Below, one piece after another: positions 1 to 9,085 of a DNA stretch of 64,000 nt. The notes below the pieces were generated by a model. It was not told the DNA's origin. It saw only the letters and a list, made by a program, of their open reading frames with translations, and did not search any database. The number at the start of each line of letters is the position of its first letter. The first letter of the stretch is position 1. A program made the position numbers and the translations under genes. The DNA is from Alphaproteobacteria bacterium (GTDB lineage Bacteria > Pseudomonadota > Alphaproteobacteria > Rs-D84): NCBI GenBank assembly GCA_009777955.1, contig WRKW01000003.1:1-64000 (forward strand). Reading direction: 5' to 3'.

Positions 1-70
1 ATTATACCATATACCATGACAAAGGTCAATTTGTATTTAGTCATGTAAAGTGAGCGGAATTGAGAGATGA
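1..70 (-). promoter_or_regulatory. Third copy of the DGR-target promoter, gene lies off the left edge
   Basis: On the minus strand this reads TTGACC, a 17-bp spacer, then TATAAT ending at position 1. The same promoter, with matching upstream sequence, precedes the two exported variable proteins at 29.5 kb (minus) and 42.7 kb (plus). The homology runs past the -35 box to about position 70. The coding region it drives would begin left of the window, so a third family member is inferred, not seen. Confidence 0.8.
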
Positions 71-71
71 T

Positions 72-356
72 GTCATTGCGAGTCGCGGCACCGCTTGCGG
101 TGACGGACGAAGCAATCTTTTCCAACATTCCGTGTCATTGCGAGTGGTCAAAGACCGCGAAGCAATCTTTCCAGGCAATGGAATTATTATACTTCCCTTT
201 TTGGAAAAGATTGCTTCGCCACTTTGTGGCTCGCAATGACACGAAATGTTATAAAAGATTGCTTCGTCCGCCTGACGGCGTGACTCGCAATGACACGAAA
301 TGTTATAAAAGATTGCTTCGCCCGCCTGACGGCGTGGCTCGCAATGACACAAAGTG
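72..356. repeat. Array of TCATTGCGAG-type interspersed repeats
   Basis: Five copies of a short unit (TCATTGCGAG and its reverse CTCGCAATGA) alternate with GAAGCAATCTTT or AAGATTGCTTC blocks, two forward then three inverted. Short ORFs across it are artefacts of the repeat. A second array of the same family lies at 29229-29470. Units are in both orientations and unevenly spaced, so this is not a CRISPR. Confidence 0.85.
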
Positions 357-407
357 CCTGTAAAAGTCAGTAATTTCGTGGACGGAATCTTAATGGCAAC
401 GAAAATA

Positions 408-1724
408 CTATCCCTTGTTCTCTTCGATTATTTCTTTCAAATTACCCAACGCATAAAGCGGAATATCGAAAAGATTATCTGTTTTCTTATAATCTGCCAA
501 TGATGTTCTGACTGTGATTTCCGGCGCAAACTTTTCGCGATAGACGGTCAAACTTTTCGCTTTCAGATTTGTTGCCGCCTTTACTTCCACAGGCATAATT
601 TCCGCCCCCAGTTGCAACACAAAATCAATCTCTGCCGTCGCGCCGTCATTCGTCCAGTATGACACCCACGCGTTATCAAACAACTTCATTTCTTGGCAAG
701 CATATTGTTCGGTCAATGCACCCTTGAATTCTGTGAAAAGCGTGTCACCTTCCAAGATAATCTTTGCGTCCAGCGTTGACATTGCGGAAAGCAATCCAAT
801 ATCACAAAGGAACAGTTTGAATGCACCTGTATTTTCATATCCCTTTAACGGTTGGGCAACTTTGGATACGCGTGATACCTTGTGGATAAGTCCGCAACTT
901 TCCAACCACCCAAGCGAAATTTCAAATGCCGATGCACTGCCGCCTTTTTGAACATCTTTATACACAAACTTTTTATTATCTTTTGCAAGTTGCGTCGGGA
1001 TACTTGCCCATAATTGGCGCACCTTTTGCAACTGATTGATAGGGATATGTTTTGAAAAGTCTTGTTGATAAGAATTCAAAATATCGATTTGTTTTTTACG
1101 GGCAAGATTGAAATCGCGGTCTTTGGAAAAGTCCAAGACAACTTCGGGTATACCACCAACATAAAAATACATTTTAAGCAATGACGTGAATTTTTCTTTA
1201 AATACCTTAATCATGTTCCAATCCCGTTTTTGCAACAGGTCGTATAATTGTTCTTCGCCCATGGCAAGCAAAAATTCGCCAAAGCAAAGCGGATACATAT
1301 TCATAAATTCAACCTTTCCGACGGGGAACGAAAGCCCCGAATGCAATGCGACACCCAACAAACTTCCGGCGGCGACAATATCATATTCCGGCGCATTCTC
1401 GTTAAAATATTTCAATGAAGTCAAAGCCTTTGGGCATTCTTGGATTTCATCAAAGATAATAAGCGTATCTTTCGGATTGATTTTATGTCCGATTTCCAAT
1501 TCAAGCCCCGTCAAAATACGGCGAACATCCATATCTATATCAAACAGTTCTTGCATTCTTGGGTTATTTTCAAACCAAATATAAGCGATGTTTTTATAGT
1601 TTTTACGTCCAAATTCCTTCATCAACCAAGTCTTGCCGACTTGACGTGCGCCGTGGATAACAAGGGGCTTGCGGATGGACTTGGCCTTCCAAGCGTCTAA
1701 AATTTCAATAGCAAATCTTTTCAT
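408..1724 (-). CDS. AAA+ ATPase with C-terminal DUF4143 nuclease-like domain
   Basis: A 438-residue protein of the COG1373 type: a P-loop ATPase (GARQVGKTW near residue 25, Walker B LIIFDEI) followed by the DUF4143 region, which in this family resembles restriction-type nucleases (VSYWTNDGATAEIDFVL and PVEVKA near the C terminus). Substrates of the family are unknown; members are often mobile or accessory genes. The start at 1724 is chosen because GGAG lies 8 nt upstream; the in-frame ATG at 1778 has no ribosome site. It stands alone between repeat elements, with its own promoter at 1750-1778. Confidence 0.85.
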   Translation of the reverse strand: MKRFAIEILDAWKAKSIRKPLVIHGARQVGKTWLMKEFGRKNYKNIAYIWFENNPRMQELFDIDMDVRRILTGLELEIGHKINPKDTLIIFDEIQECPKALTSLKYFNENAPEYDIVAAGSLLGVALHSGLSFPVGKVEFMNMYPLCFGEFLLAMGEEQLYDLLQKRDWNMIKVFKEKFTSLLKMYFYVGGIPEVVLDFSKDRDFNLARKKQIDILNSYQQDFSKHIPINQLQKVRQLWASIPTQLAKDNKKFVYKDVQKGGSASAFEISLGWLESCGLIHKVSRVSKVAQPLKGYENTGAFKLFLCDIGLLSAMSTLDAKIILEGDTLFTEFKGALTEQYACQEMKLFDNAWVSYWTNDGATAEIDFVLQLGAEIMPVEVKAATNLKAKSLTVYREKFAPEITVRTSLADYKKTDNLFDIPLYALGNLKEIIEENKG

Positions 1725-1749
1725 TTTTATATCTCCAAAACATGAAAAC

Positions 1750-1842
1750 ACCATATCATATCCCCTGAAAAAATGCAAGAAAAATCACATTTTCGTTCGG
1801 AAAAATATGCCAAACACCCAATTATTCCTTCGGAAAAATATG
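1750..1842 (-). promoter_or_regulatory. Promoter with upstream direct repeats, before the DUF4143 ATPase
   Basis: Minus strand: TTGCAT (1773-1778), 17 bp, TATGGT (1750-1755). Upstream of the -35 box the 14-mer TTCGGAAAAATATG (plus-strand sense) occurs twice, at 1796-1809 and 1829-1842, 33 bp apart, about three helical turns. This could be a regulator-binding pair; no regulator gene is adjacent. Confidence 0.5.
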
Positions 1843-1901
1843 TTTCAAGCGTGTTTTTCGTATATAAAATGCTGTTTTTACGATAAAATACCCTATATAG
1901 A

Positions 1902-1980
1902 CCGTCATACCTGCGGCGGCAGGCATCCATTGTTCAATAAGGCATCGTGCGCACAGCGCACGATACATACATTATTCATT
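1902..1980 (-). repeat. Two-hairpin dispersed element, copy 1
   Basis: Shares an ATCGTGCGC-loop-GCGCACGAT hairpin, an AATAATG-rich end and a second GCAGGCAT hairpin with copies at 7061-7147, 48461-48560 and 50981-51072. Its AATAATG end faces the 3' end of the pilus operon. Confidence 0.85.
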
Positions 1981-2007
1981 CAAAAAACGGCAACAAAGTT
2001 GCCGTTT
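1981..2007 (-). terminator. Intrinsic terminator of the pilus operon
   Basis: Read on the minus strand: AAACGGCAAC, loop TTT, GTTGCCGTTT, ending in a run of six T. It lies 17 bp past the stop codon of the pilR-like gene. The same stem sequence recurs at about 48770 and 48890, so it may itself be a dispersed repeat. Confidence 0.75.
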
Positions 2008-2023
2008 ACAAATTACCCAAAAA

Positions 2024-3097
2024 TCAAGACAAAGCAGAAGTGATTTGATCTTGCATTTCAAATGTACCAAAAACAACCCAGGCAATAACACCAGATACAA
2101 GTATTATGCCGAATGAATTCATAAAATTCGAAATCCTTTCCATTCTGCGAACTGAATCATCAAGGTAATCACAGGCTATTTTGGTTAAATTCTGATCAAA
2201 GCCGGTCATATCGGCATATATTGTAAGATCGCCGGCTATATCATCATTCGGAAAATGACTGCGCGTATTATATAAAGCACGCCCCAGATTATCGCCATTG
2301 GCAATAAACCGATTTGTTTTTTCCAGAATATTACGCAGATATGGCCGGGAATTATCCGCAAGAACCTTTATAGCAACAGGAAGACTGCTGCCACTTGCAA
2401 CCATGGCGGCCAATGACATCATCCAGCCAACAGACACGGACACTTTGTACATTGACCAGGGTGGAAAGCTATCAAACACATAGCGCAACCGACCAGACCA
2501 ATTCGCAAGCGAATACCATACAACAAATGCAAGCAACACAAACCCCGACAAAACCACTGGCCAGAACTGATTTGATAATTTCGATACATTAACCAGGGAT
2601 GCGGCTGTGCCGCGCCATACTATATCGCCACCGGCCGCCTCTGCCAGCGGGGGAACCAGATACAACCCAACCGCAATTATAATAACAAAGGTAAGGGCGA
2701 AAAGGAAAAGTGGATATATCATGGCATCGCGCATAGCGGATCTGATTCTCTTCATACCCTCTCCGACACGAACAACATTATCCAGCGCGGTGACAAGCTT
2801 TGACACATCGCCAACCGAAAGCATCAAAGATTCATTCACCGGTACCCAGGCCGCAACACTGTCGGGAAACGAAAATCCACGTTCCAAATTGCTTTGCCAC
2901 GCTTTCATTGCAATGGCAAAGGGTTCATTCGGTTTTGCGCCGCCTTTGGATTCAACCTGCCATATTCTATCCAGCGCATTCATCAACGTAAAGTCATTGC
3001 GAAGCAAAGATGACAGTTTGCGATATATCTCCATTCGCTTTGCGGTATCCAAACGAAACGAAAGTTTTGCATATAAAATATCCAGCTTTGTTGCCAT
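2024..3097 (-). CDS. pilR: Type IVb pilus inner-membrane platform protein (GspF/PilC family, R64 PilR-like)
   Basis: A 357-residue polytopic protein with two T2SSF repeats. Hydrophobic segments lie near residues 130-155, 180-200, 220-240 and 335-355. Motifs typical of the family include AWVPVNESLMLSVGD and the second-repeat GSSLPVAIKVLAD. In the family it anchors the assembly ATPase at the inner membrane during pilin polymerisation. It is the last of four consecutive minus-strand genes in the order pilO2-pilP-ATPase-platform, as in R64 thin-pilus clusters, which supports the PilR name over GspF or PilC. No pilin or prepilin peptidase is in the window. Confidence 0.85.
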   Translation of the reverse strand: MATKLDILYAKLSFRLDTAKRMEIYRKLSSLLRNDFTLMNALDRIWQVESKGGAKPNEPFAIAMKAWQSNLERGFSFPDSVAAWVPVNESLMLSVGDVSKLVTALDNVVRVGEGMKRIRSAMRDAMIYPLFLFALTFVIIIAVGLYLVPPLAEAAGGDIVWRGTAASLVNVSKLSNQFWPVVLSGFVLLAFVVWYSLANWSGRLRYVFDSFPPWSMYKVSVSVGWMMSLAAMVASGSSLPVAIKVLADNSRPYLRNILEKTNRFIANGDNLGRALYNTRSHFPNDDIAGDLTIYADMTGFDQNLTKIACDYLDDSVRRMERISNFMNSFGIILVSGVIAWVVFGTFEMQDQITSALS

Positions 3098-3154
3098 GAT
3101 TTTAAAATCCTGTTTTCATTACGCGCCAGTAACAGATGTATCTTTCGCGATTCT

Positions 3155-4783
3155 TTAATATATACCAACCTGATCCAAAAGACCAACCCAACGTTCCAAC
3201 TCTGACGGATCGATAATTCCCTTTAACATTAATTCTATTGCGGATTCTTTCAATGTGCGGCCATCCATTTCTTCCAACCAGTATTTAACCGCGCCCGTCG
3301 AATCCCCGCCCAACGCACGCGATAAGAATTCGTTATCCGTGATAATAATTTCGCCCGCTTTTATCCGACCCGAAAATCCCTTTTTATCGCAAATATCACA
3401 CCCCCTGCCCCGAACCCATACTTGTCTTGCGCCCGTTTCCCCGAATGCTTCATAGACGCGTTTGTACGCAAGATGATCCTGGTGATCGGAAAGTTTTTCT
3501 TTGCATTTTGGGCATAATGTACGAAACAGACGCATCGAAACCAAACCACGCATCATCGTTTCGTCCTTTAACTTAAAGGCCTCGACACCCATATCAAGCA
3601 GACGGGTTAATGCCGCCATGGCGGAATTTGCGTGCAACGTGGTCCACACGGAATGCCCGGACAACGCACCTTTTACAGTCAGCTGTGCCGCAGACAAAGT
3701 CCGAATTTCACCGACCATCAGCGCGTCGGGATCAGAACGCAGGGCGGCGGCCAAAGCTTCGGTGAATTTTTCGTCGCGTGCCTCTTCACTGTTTGCGTTC
3801 GTAACCGGAATTTGACGGGCACCGAATATTTTACGTTCCGCCGGATCTTCAACAGTTATCAGGTTTAATTCATAATTATGCTCTTTCAGCATCAAAGACA
3901 TATTATGAAAAAGGGTTGTGGATTTTCCAGAACTGGTCGGACCCGCAACCACAACCAGGCCGGTCGGAAACGCGCGCATACGCATCAACTGACGCTGTTC
4001 GTATTCCCCAAATTCTTGTTCGGTCTTTATTCCGTCCGAAGGATTATCGTACAACAGACGCATGATGACATAGCGCGACCCAAACGCTATCGGATTGAAC
4101 TGCATGCGGATTCCCATAACGCCCGTCGGAAGATAAAGATCACGCGTTCCACGAAGTGGCGTGCGCCCGTCTTTTTGCGCCGATTGATATTCATTCTGGG
4201 CATAGTTGGAATTTGATTGGTCGCTGGAAGCGAATGCGGCGCGGACAAATGATTCGCCCCATTGGGAATTGTATTCCAGAACCGTTTGCATGCTTCCGTC
4301 TATTCTGAAATATACCATGGTCTGATCGGCAACCTCTATATGAATATCCGACACTTTCATAGCCGCGGCACGGGCTATTATATCAACAAAATCTTTTTGC
4401 ATCTGGTTATCGTAATCAAGACGCATGCGACCCGCTGATCCAAAGGCCTTTCCCTGGCCGGCCTTGTAAAGGTTTGAAAGCAGACCCATTTCGGAATAAA
4501 ACGGGGCCTTCATTGCACGACGATCTTTATCAAGCAGTTCCAAAAAAGCAAGTACGCGCCCGTCATATCGGTGGGTTTTCGATATTATAATTTCACCGCC
4601 GGAAAAATATGCCAACAGATTCTGGGTATCCTTTGACACCTCCATAGAAGCACCGGTTGCCGTCAAAAGCCGGTTCTGATTCGAAAACAAATAATCTATG
4701 ATTTCTTTATTTGCGGCATCCAGCAACCCGTTCGGCACGGACATTTTGTTATCAGGCAAAGAAATATTTTCAAACTTGTCCAT
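3155..4783 (-). CDS. pilQ: Type IVb pilus assembly ATPase (GspE/PilB family, R64 PilQ-like)
   Basis: A 542-residue secretion ATPase that powers pilus extension. Visible motifs are Walker A GPTSSGKST (281-289), Asp box TVEDPAE (310-316), Walker B with GEIR (351-361), His box (TTLHAN, about 381-386), and a zinc finger of two CxxC pairs (C424/C427, C462/C465). The N-terminal region is shorter than in PilB and lacks a full MshEN domain. It sits 57 bp upstream of the platform gene and 48 bp downstream of pilP. In R64 nomenclature the ATPase is PilQ, not to be confused with the secretin named PilQ in type IVa systems. Confidence 0.9.
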   Translation of the reverse strand: MDKFENISLPDNKMSVPNGLLDAANKEIIDYLFSNQNRLLTATGASMEVSKDTQNLLAYFSGGEIIISKTHRYDGRVLAFLELLDKDRRAMKAPFYSEMGLLSNLYKAGQGKAFGSAGRMRLDYDNQMQKDFVDIIARAAAMKVSDIHIEVADQTMVYFRIDGSMQTVLEYNSQWGESFVRAAFASSDQSNSNYAQNEYQSAQKDGRTPLRGTRDLYLPTGVMGIRMQFNPIAFGSRYVIMRLLYDNPSDGIKTEQEFGEYEQRQLMRMRAFPTGLVVVAGPTSSGKSTTLFHNMSLMLKEHNYELNLITVEDPAERKIFGARQIPVTNANSEEARDEKFTEALAAALRSDPDALMVGEIRTLSAAQLTVKGALSGHSVWTTLHANSAMAALTRLLDMGVEAFKLKDETMMRGLVSMRLFRTLCPKCKEKLSDHQDHLAYKRVYEAFGETGARQVWVRGRGCDICDKKGFSGRIKAGEIIITDNEFLSRALGGDSTGAVKYWLEEMDGRTLKESAIELMLKGIIDPSELERWVGLLDQVGIY

Positions 4784-4831
4784 TACTTATTATCTTAGAT
4801 TCTGGTATCGCTTTTGTATACGCATAACCTG

Positions 4832-5704
4832 TTAATCCCTGTCCCCGCCGCCGCTTATATTCAGGCTTTCCGACACGCCGTCCCGATAAAACACCACCCC
4901 ATCGTCAAGCGATATTGAATATACTTCATATCCGTCCAGCTCTCTGCCAGCCCATACTTTTCTTTTTTGTCCGCTGGACAAATCTTCTATCGTCGCCTGT
5001 AACTGACGACCCGCACCAACAATTTCAATCAACCGGTATCTATCTGCAATACCCCTGTCTTCCCTTTCTTCTCTTTCAAAAGACGTTTTTGACGATGATT
5101 GGTTCACAGCACCGGACGCTCTGTTTTCCTTGCTTTCTTTCAACTGATCTTCCAATTTTTCATTTTGCGCGATAAGCTTTTCTTTTTCCAGTTCGAATCT
5201 TTGCCTTTCTATTTCCAACAAACTCTCCTCTTCCTGGCCGGCCATTTTTTCCATATCATTGCGCAAACGCACCTGTTCAGCGGCCATGCGATCCAGATCC
5301 AGCAATATCTGAACTTTTTCTTTTTCAAGTTGAAGAAGAACCTTTTCCTGTTCCAGATCCGCTATCTGTTGAAAAATAGGACGTGCGTCGCCAAATATAT
5401 CCACATTCATATCGCTTTCCGTTACAGAAAGTTTGACCGGCGCATCCGAATCCGACACTGTATCGGCCAAAGAAAACCCGGTGATTTCGTCTGTATCGGC
5501 TTCGCCTTCTATTGCAAAATCGTCAAATCCGTCGGTTTCCCATTCATCATCCGCAATCGCGGGCGACGAAAAAATCAGCGGCAGCAAAACCAAAAACGAC
5601 ACAATGCTTTGTCTGCAAAAAATCGCAGCACGCGAAAAGCCGACAAAGTCGTATAAAGCAATTGGTATTTTTTTACACACTGCAAAGTCTGGTTTATTTG
5701 ACAT
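4832..5704 (-). CDS. pilP: PilP-like periplasmic pilus biogenesis protein with coiled coil
   Basis: A 290-residue exported protein. A hydrophobic signal segment (about residues 28-52, ending SSPAIA) is followed by an acidic stretch, a long coiled coil rich in E, K and Q (about 110-195) and a small C-terminal beta domain (about 215-285, RYRLIEIVGAGRQLQ) of the type IVb PilP kind. PilP links inner-membrane components to the outer-membrane secretin in related systems. The start overlaps the pilO2 stop by 11 bp and has AGGTG 8 nt upstream. Assignment rests on operon position plus domain layout more than on strong motifs. Confidence 0.65.
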   Translation of the reverse strand: MSNKPDFAVCKKIPIALYDFVGFSRAAIFCRQSIVSFLVLLPLIFSSPAIADDEWETDGFDDFAIEGEADTDEITGFSLADTVSDSDAPVKLSVTESDMNVDIFGDARPIFQQIADLEQEKVLLQLEKEKVQILLDLDRMAAEQVRLRNDMEKMAGQEEESLLEIERQRFELEKEKLIAQNEKLEDQLKESKENRASGAVNQSSSKTSFEREEREDRGIADRYRLIEIVGAGRQLQATIEDLSSGQKRKVWAGRELDGYEVYSISLDDGVVFYRDGVSESLNISGGGDRD

Positions 5705-6968
5705 AGATTTTCACCTCATAGTTCCATTTTCTGGGGGCCGCGCTCCACCTTACCTTTGGCAGAACGACCGCATCGTAATCTTTAAATATCTTTACAAATT
5801 CTCTTGGTTCCAGCGACGACACAGCACTTACCAGCACTATATTCACGCCCTCTACATTACCCGTGGCACCATTTTCGCCATAAACAGTTTCCACAGACTG
5901 TCGTACATCAACGGACATGCCCATCAGCTGAAAGATACTATTAACCTCTCGCTGAACTGCTTCGCCACCTGATTCTTCCAGTTGCGCCGATGTTTCCAAT
6001 TTATCCAGCGGCATCGTAAGCACCATATCCGAATCAGAATTTTCGATTATATCCACCCCGGGCATTTTTTCGCGGACAAAATCATACACATCTGTGATTA
6101 TGCCGTATGCCCTGTGTATGTGCGCAGATGCAATTTCTTCATCGCATTCCGCACTGACCCCCGTCCATCCGGGAATCATCTGCATCAGAAAGCTTACCGC
6201 GTTCCAACACTGTTCCGCCCGCTGTGTTATATTGGGCAATTCGTCATAGGGCATCGATAGCTGTACAGAATCCGCCGCCGCACTTCCTCGCGGGCGCGGA
6301 ACCAGGAAATTGTCGCCCGCTTCCAATTTTCTTTTATAAGCCTCTGCCGCAGCCGGGTTAAATTTTGCCGCGGGCTTTTTCGGAACCAATACCTTTGCCA
6401 CATCTTCCCTGAACATGTATGCCGCACCACCGATAATTGCCGCCAAGACAATAATCGACACCAATCCATTTTTCAGACTTCTGATTGGCTGCAAAGGATA
6501 TTTAGAATCCTTTGATACAATTTCATCCAAAAGCTTTTCTTCTGCGCGCGCGGCAGACCAAGATCCCGGCGCGACAAGAATCCCCCAATCGGGCAATTCA
6601 GACAAAGTGTCAAATTCAGCCTTTGCAGCCGCTTCGCCCGCATACAAACGATCGTGTATTATGATATGGTTGCGTGCGGCAACCACCCATATTCCCTGGC
6701 GAACCGCAAATGCGGCCAGGAACGAATTGTATTCGGAAAAAGCATCCATCGCCTCGGCGGCCACCGCCGACATGCCGGGAATATGACCCGATGCACGACT
6801 TCCCACGCCGATCATCGACCTGTATTCTGCAAAATATTTTACACGCCCAGGAACCAGCCGTGCCATCTTTTGCGCGAAAACACGGGCATTATTCCCATCG
6901 GCAACCGGCTGCCAAAAAAGGCCGACTGCGTATTTTTTGCGCTCAACAGTTATTACTTGGGCCGACAA
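5694..6968 (-). CDS. pilO2: PilO2-type pilin accessory protein
   Basis: A 424-residue protein that fits the PAP_PilO family of type IVb (R64 thin) pili: an N-terminal soluble actin-like region (KYAVGLFWQPV, residues 12-22), a single membrane segment near residues 165-185 and a periplasmic C-terminal part. It is first of the pilO2-pilP-ATPase-platform operon. The start is TTG at 6968, with AAAGGAAAGAG upstream; no ATG is available before the conserved region. A sigma70-type promoter lies at 6997-7026. Confidence 0.75.
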   Translation of the reverse strand: MSAQVITVERKKYAVGLFWQPVADGNNARVFAQKMARLVPGRVKYFAEYRSMIGVGSRASGHIPGMSAVAAEAMDAFSEYNSFLAAFAVRQGIWVVAARNHIIIHDRLYAGEAAAKAEFDTLSELPDWGILVAPGSWSAARAEEKLLDEIVSKDSKYPLQPIRSLKNGLVSIIVLAAIIGGAAYMFREDVAKVLVPKKPAAKFNPAAAEAYKRKLEAGDNFLVPRPRGSAAADSVQLSMPYDELPNITQRAEQCWNAVSFLMQMIPGWTGVSAECDEEIASAHIHRAYGIITDVYDFVREKMPGVDIIENSDSDMVLTMPLDKLETSAQLEESGGEAVQREVNSIFQLMGMSVDVRQSVETVYGENGATGNVEGVNIVLVSAVSSLEPREFVKIFKDYDAVVLPKVRWSAAPRKWNYEVKIYVK

Positions 6969-6996
6969 TGTTTTTCTCTTTCCTTTGTGTGAAAAA

Positions 6997-7026
6997 ATTA
7001 TAGCAGAATTTTTTCATGTACGGCAA
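6997..7026 (-). promoter_or_regulatory. Promoter of the type IVb pilus operon
   Basis: Minus strand TTGCCG (7021-7026), 18-bp spacer, TATAAT (6997-7002), 29 bp before the TTG start of pilO2. No operator-like repeat was noticed around it. Confidence 0.7.
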
Positions 7027-7060
7027 GGGAATAGTAGCCGGATATCGAACCCGTTAAGTT

Positions 7061-7147
7061 GTCATTATGCCCGCGCAGACAGGCATCCATTGTACAATAA
7101 GGCATCGTGCGCACAGCGCACGATACATACATTATTCATTATTCATT
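7061..7147 (-). repeat. Two-hairpin dispersed element, copy 2, overlapping the lpxC stop
   Basis: Nearly identical to copy 1 over the central 60 bp, including ATCGTGCGC-loop-GCGCACGAT. The lpxC stop codon (7139-7141) falls inside its AATAATG-rich end, so the element has supplied or replaced the end of the gene. Confidence 0.85.
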
Positions 7148-8068
7148 TGTTTCATAATTTTCCGAATTACTGAATAATTTCCGTAACGCCAAATTATTCA
7201 ACGCATGCGAACCCTTGTAACTTTCAACCCCACCAATTATCCATCCACCCAAAGACATATCGCCCAAAATATCTGTTATCTTGTGACGAACAAATTCATC
7301 TGAAAAGTAAAGCTTGTTCAAAGTTCCATCGCCCCTGTCATTCAACGCGATCACATTATTTTCATTTGCGCCGCGCGCCATACCGCGGGCTTTTAAATAT
7401 TCCCATTCGGAAAATTTTCCAAAGGTTCGCGCCGATGCCATTTCTTTTGTGAATTTTTTCCGCGCGGCATCGGTATAATCAAACAGAAATTCATATGATT
7501 GCACCCCTATTACCGGTTCTTTATAAACAAGCGTCGCATTTATCAACAGCCCATTTTCATAGGGATACAGCCTTAGATACCCGTCGCTTTTCCTTCCGGT
7601 TAATAAATTATACATCCATAACTTTAAACGTGGCAACAAAGATAGTTCTTTTACCATATCACTTTGCCGCACGATTATTTCTTTCTTTATAATTATTCTT
7701 TCATCACGCACATTAAATTCCGTTACTTCTGCCTTTTCAAAAATCTCTATAAATTGTTTCGCACTGCCGTCAAGAATCGGAATTTCTGGGCCATCTATTT
7801 CAATGATAGCGGCACGAATTCCCTTTATAAAAAGAGCCGCCATAACATGTTCTATCGTCTGAACACAATTGGGACAAATCCCCAAAGTAGTGTTGCGAAG
7901 CTTTGTGTCCGATACATAAAGGTATTTGGCCGGAATCAATCCATCTTTTAAATCGACGCGCTTGAAAAAAATCCCCGGGCTATCGCCAGGCTTTATTACC
8001 ATATTCGCCGGCTTGCCCGAATGCACGCCAACCCCGGATATTTTTATCTCTTTTTTAAACGTTCTCAT
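7139..8068 (-). CDS. lpxC: UDP-3-O-acyl-N-acetylglucosamine deacetylase
   Basis: The zinc-dependent committed step of lipid A synthesis, in the cytosol. The 309-residue protein is of usual length. It shows the N-terminal SGVGVHSGKPA, the metal motif IEHVMAAL (around residue 78), FEFLFDY-type core, HKITDILGD (second zinc site) and a C-terminal SHALNN containing the catalytic His. The start at 8068 has AGAGG upstream. It lies 12 bp after lpxK and so is co-transcribed with lpxK and a DUF374 acyltransferase-like gene, not with ftsZ as in enterobacteria. Confidence 0.95.
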   Translation of the reverse strand: MRTFKKEIKISGVGVHSGKPANMVIKPGDSPGIFFKRVDLKDGLIPAKYLYVSDTKLRNTTLGICPNCVQTIEHVMAALFIKGIRAAIIEIDGPEIPILDGSAKQFIEIFEKAEVTEFNVRDERIIIKKEIIVRQSDMVKELSLLPRLKLWMYNLLTGRKSDGYLRLYPYENGLLINATLVYKEPVIGVQSYEFLFDYTDAARKKFTKEMASARTFGKFSEWEYLKARGMARGANENNVIALNDRGDGTLNKLYFSDEFVRHKITDILGDMSLGGWIIGGVESYKGSHALNNLALRKLFSNSENYETNE

Positions 8069-8080
8069 GAAAACCTCTGG

Positions 8081-9085
8081 TCAGGGGCGGTTGCGGGAAT
8101 TTTTCTCTATCCCCCTGCCCTTGGTTCCCAATTTATCTTCTATCCATTTCCAAAACTCTGGTTGGATATCGATCGTCATCGGGATGTGTTTTATCTTTTT
8201 TTTGATATTTTCTGGAAATTTAACCCAGTCCTTTTCTGTACATACCAATTCGGCATCATGTCTGCGAGCCAATTTGAAAAGTTTTACAAAGTCGCTTTTT
8301 TGATACACATGATGATCCGGGAATGAAACAGATTCTATTATCCTGATCTTCGGCATGCTTGATACAGAATCAAAAAACTTTGCGGGATACCCAATACCCG
8401 CAAATGGTATTACTTTACCAAATAAACCAGGATTTAAAATTTCCTTTTTTGCCAAAAACACCGGTTTTTTTAATATTCTGGCATAGCTTTTTATAACATC
8501 CGATGGCGCGGCATCATCAATGATTATAACAGCATCCGAACGGGCAATCCCAAACCACAATGATTCGCGCAGCGGACCGGCCGGCAAAACAAACCCGTTT
8601 CCAACGCCTATCTTTCCATCAAATACAAGAATAGAAATATTTTTCTTTATGACCGGATTTTGAAACCCATCATCCATTATTATGGGAGAATAAGATCTAT
8701 CTGTTCTATTTATGGCCTGAATATTATTCCATCTGTCGCCAACATAAACTTTAAGTCCTTTGGCGGCAAGCATCTTTGCTTCATCGCCGATATCTTTTGA
8801 TGAATCGGCGGAATCAACCAAACCCCATCCCTTGGATTTAAGTCCCCCGTATCCCCGCATAACAACCGGCGCACCAAACCGCGATGCGACTTCGCGCACT
8901 ATGGGGGTTTTTCCAACCCCGCCGGCCAACAATCCGCCAATGCAAATTACCGGACTTTTTGATGTTTTTTTGCGAAAAAGCCGGATAATATAAATAATTT
9001 GTCCGACCAGATTATACACAAAAGACAGGGGCCATAAAACCCAGGCAATAATATTCTTGCGCAAGAACCAGAATGGAGTTTTCAA
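8081..9085 (-). CDS. lpxK: Tetraacyldisaccharide 4'-kinase
   Basis: Phosphorylates the 4' position of the lipid A disaccharide at the inner membrane. The 334-residue protein has an N-terminal hydrophobic anchor (residues 11-35), the P-loop-like GGLLAGGVGKTPIV (about 50-63), MDDGFQN (about 138-144) and PAGPLRE, all diagnostic of LpxK. It begins with TTG, whose last bases overlap the TGA stop of the upstream DUF374 gene (TTGA), a coupled start; no ATG exists before the anchor. Confidence 0.93.
   Translation of the reverse strand: MKTPFWFLRKNIIAWVLWPLSFVYNLVGQIIYIIRLFRKKTSKSPVICIGGLLAGGVGKTPIVREVASRFGAPVVMRGYGGLKSKGWGLVDSADSSKDIGDEAKMLAAKGLKVYVGDRWNNIQAINRTDRSYSPIIMDDGFQNPVIKKNISILVFDGKIGVGNGFVLPAGPLRESLWFGIARSDAVIIIDDAAPSDVIKSYARILKKPVFLAKKEILNPGLFGKVIPFAGIGYPAKFFDSVSSMPKIRIIESVSFPDHHVYQKSDFVKLFKLARRHDAELVCTEKDWVKFPENIKKKIKHIPMTIDIQPEFWKWIEDKLGTKGRGIEKNSRNRP

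Noticed and set aside
72-356. Regularly spaced repeats resembling a CRISPR array
   Set aside because: Units are in both orientations, spacing is uneven, the intervening sequence is itself repeated (GAAGCAATC blocks), and there are no cas genes.
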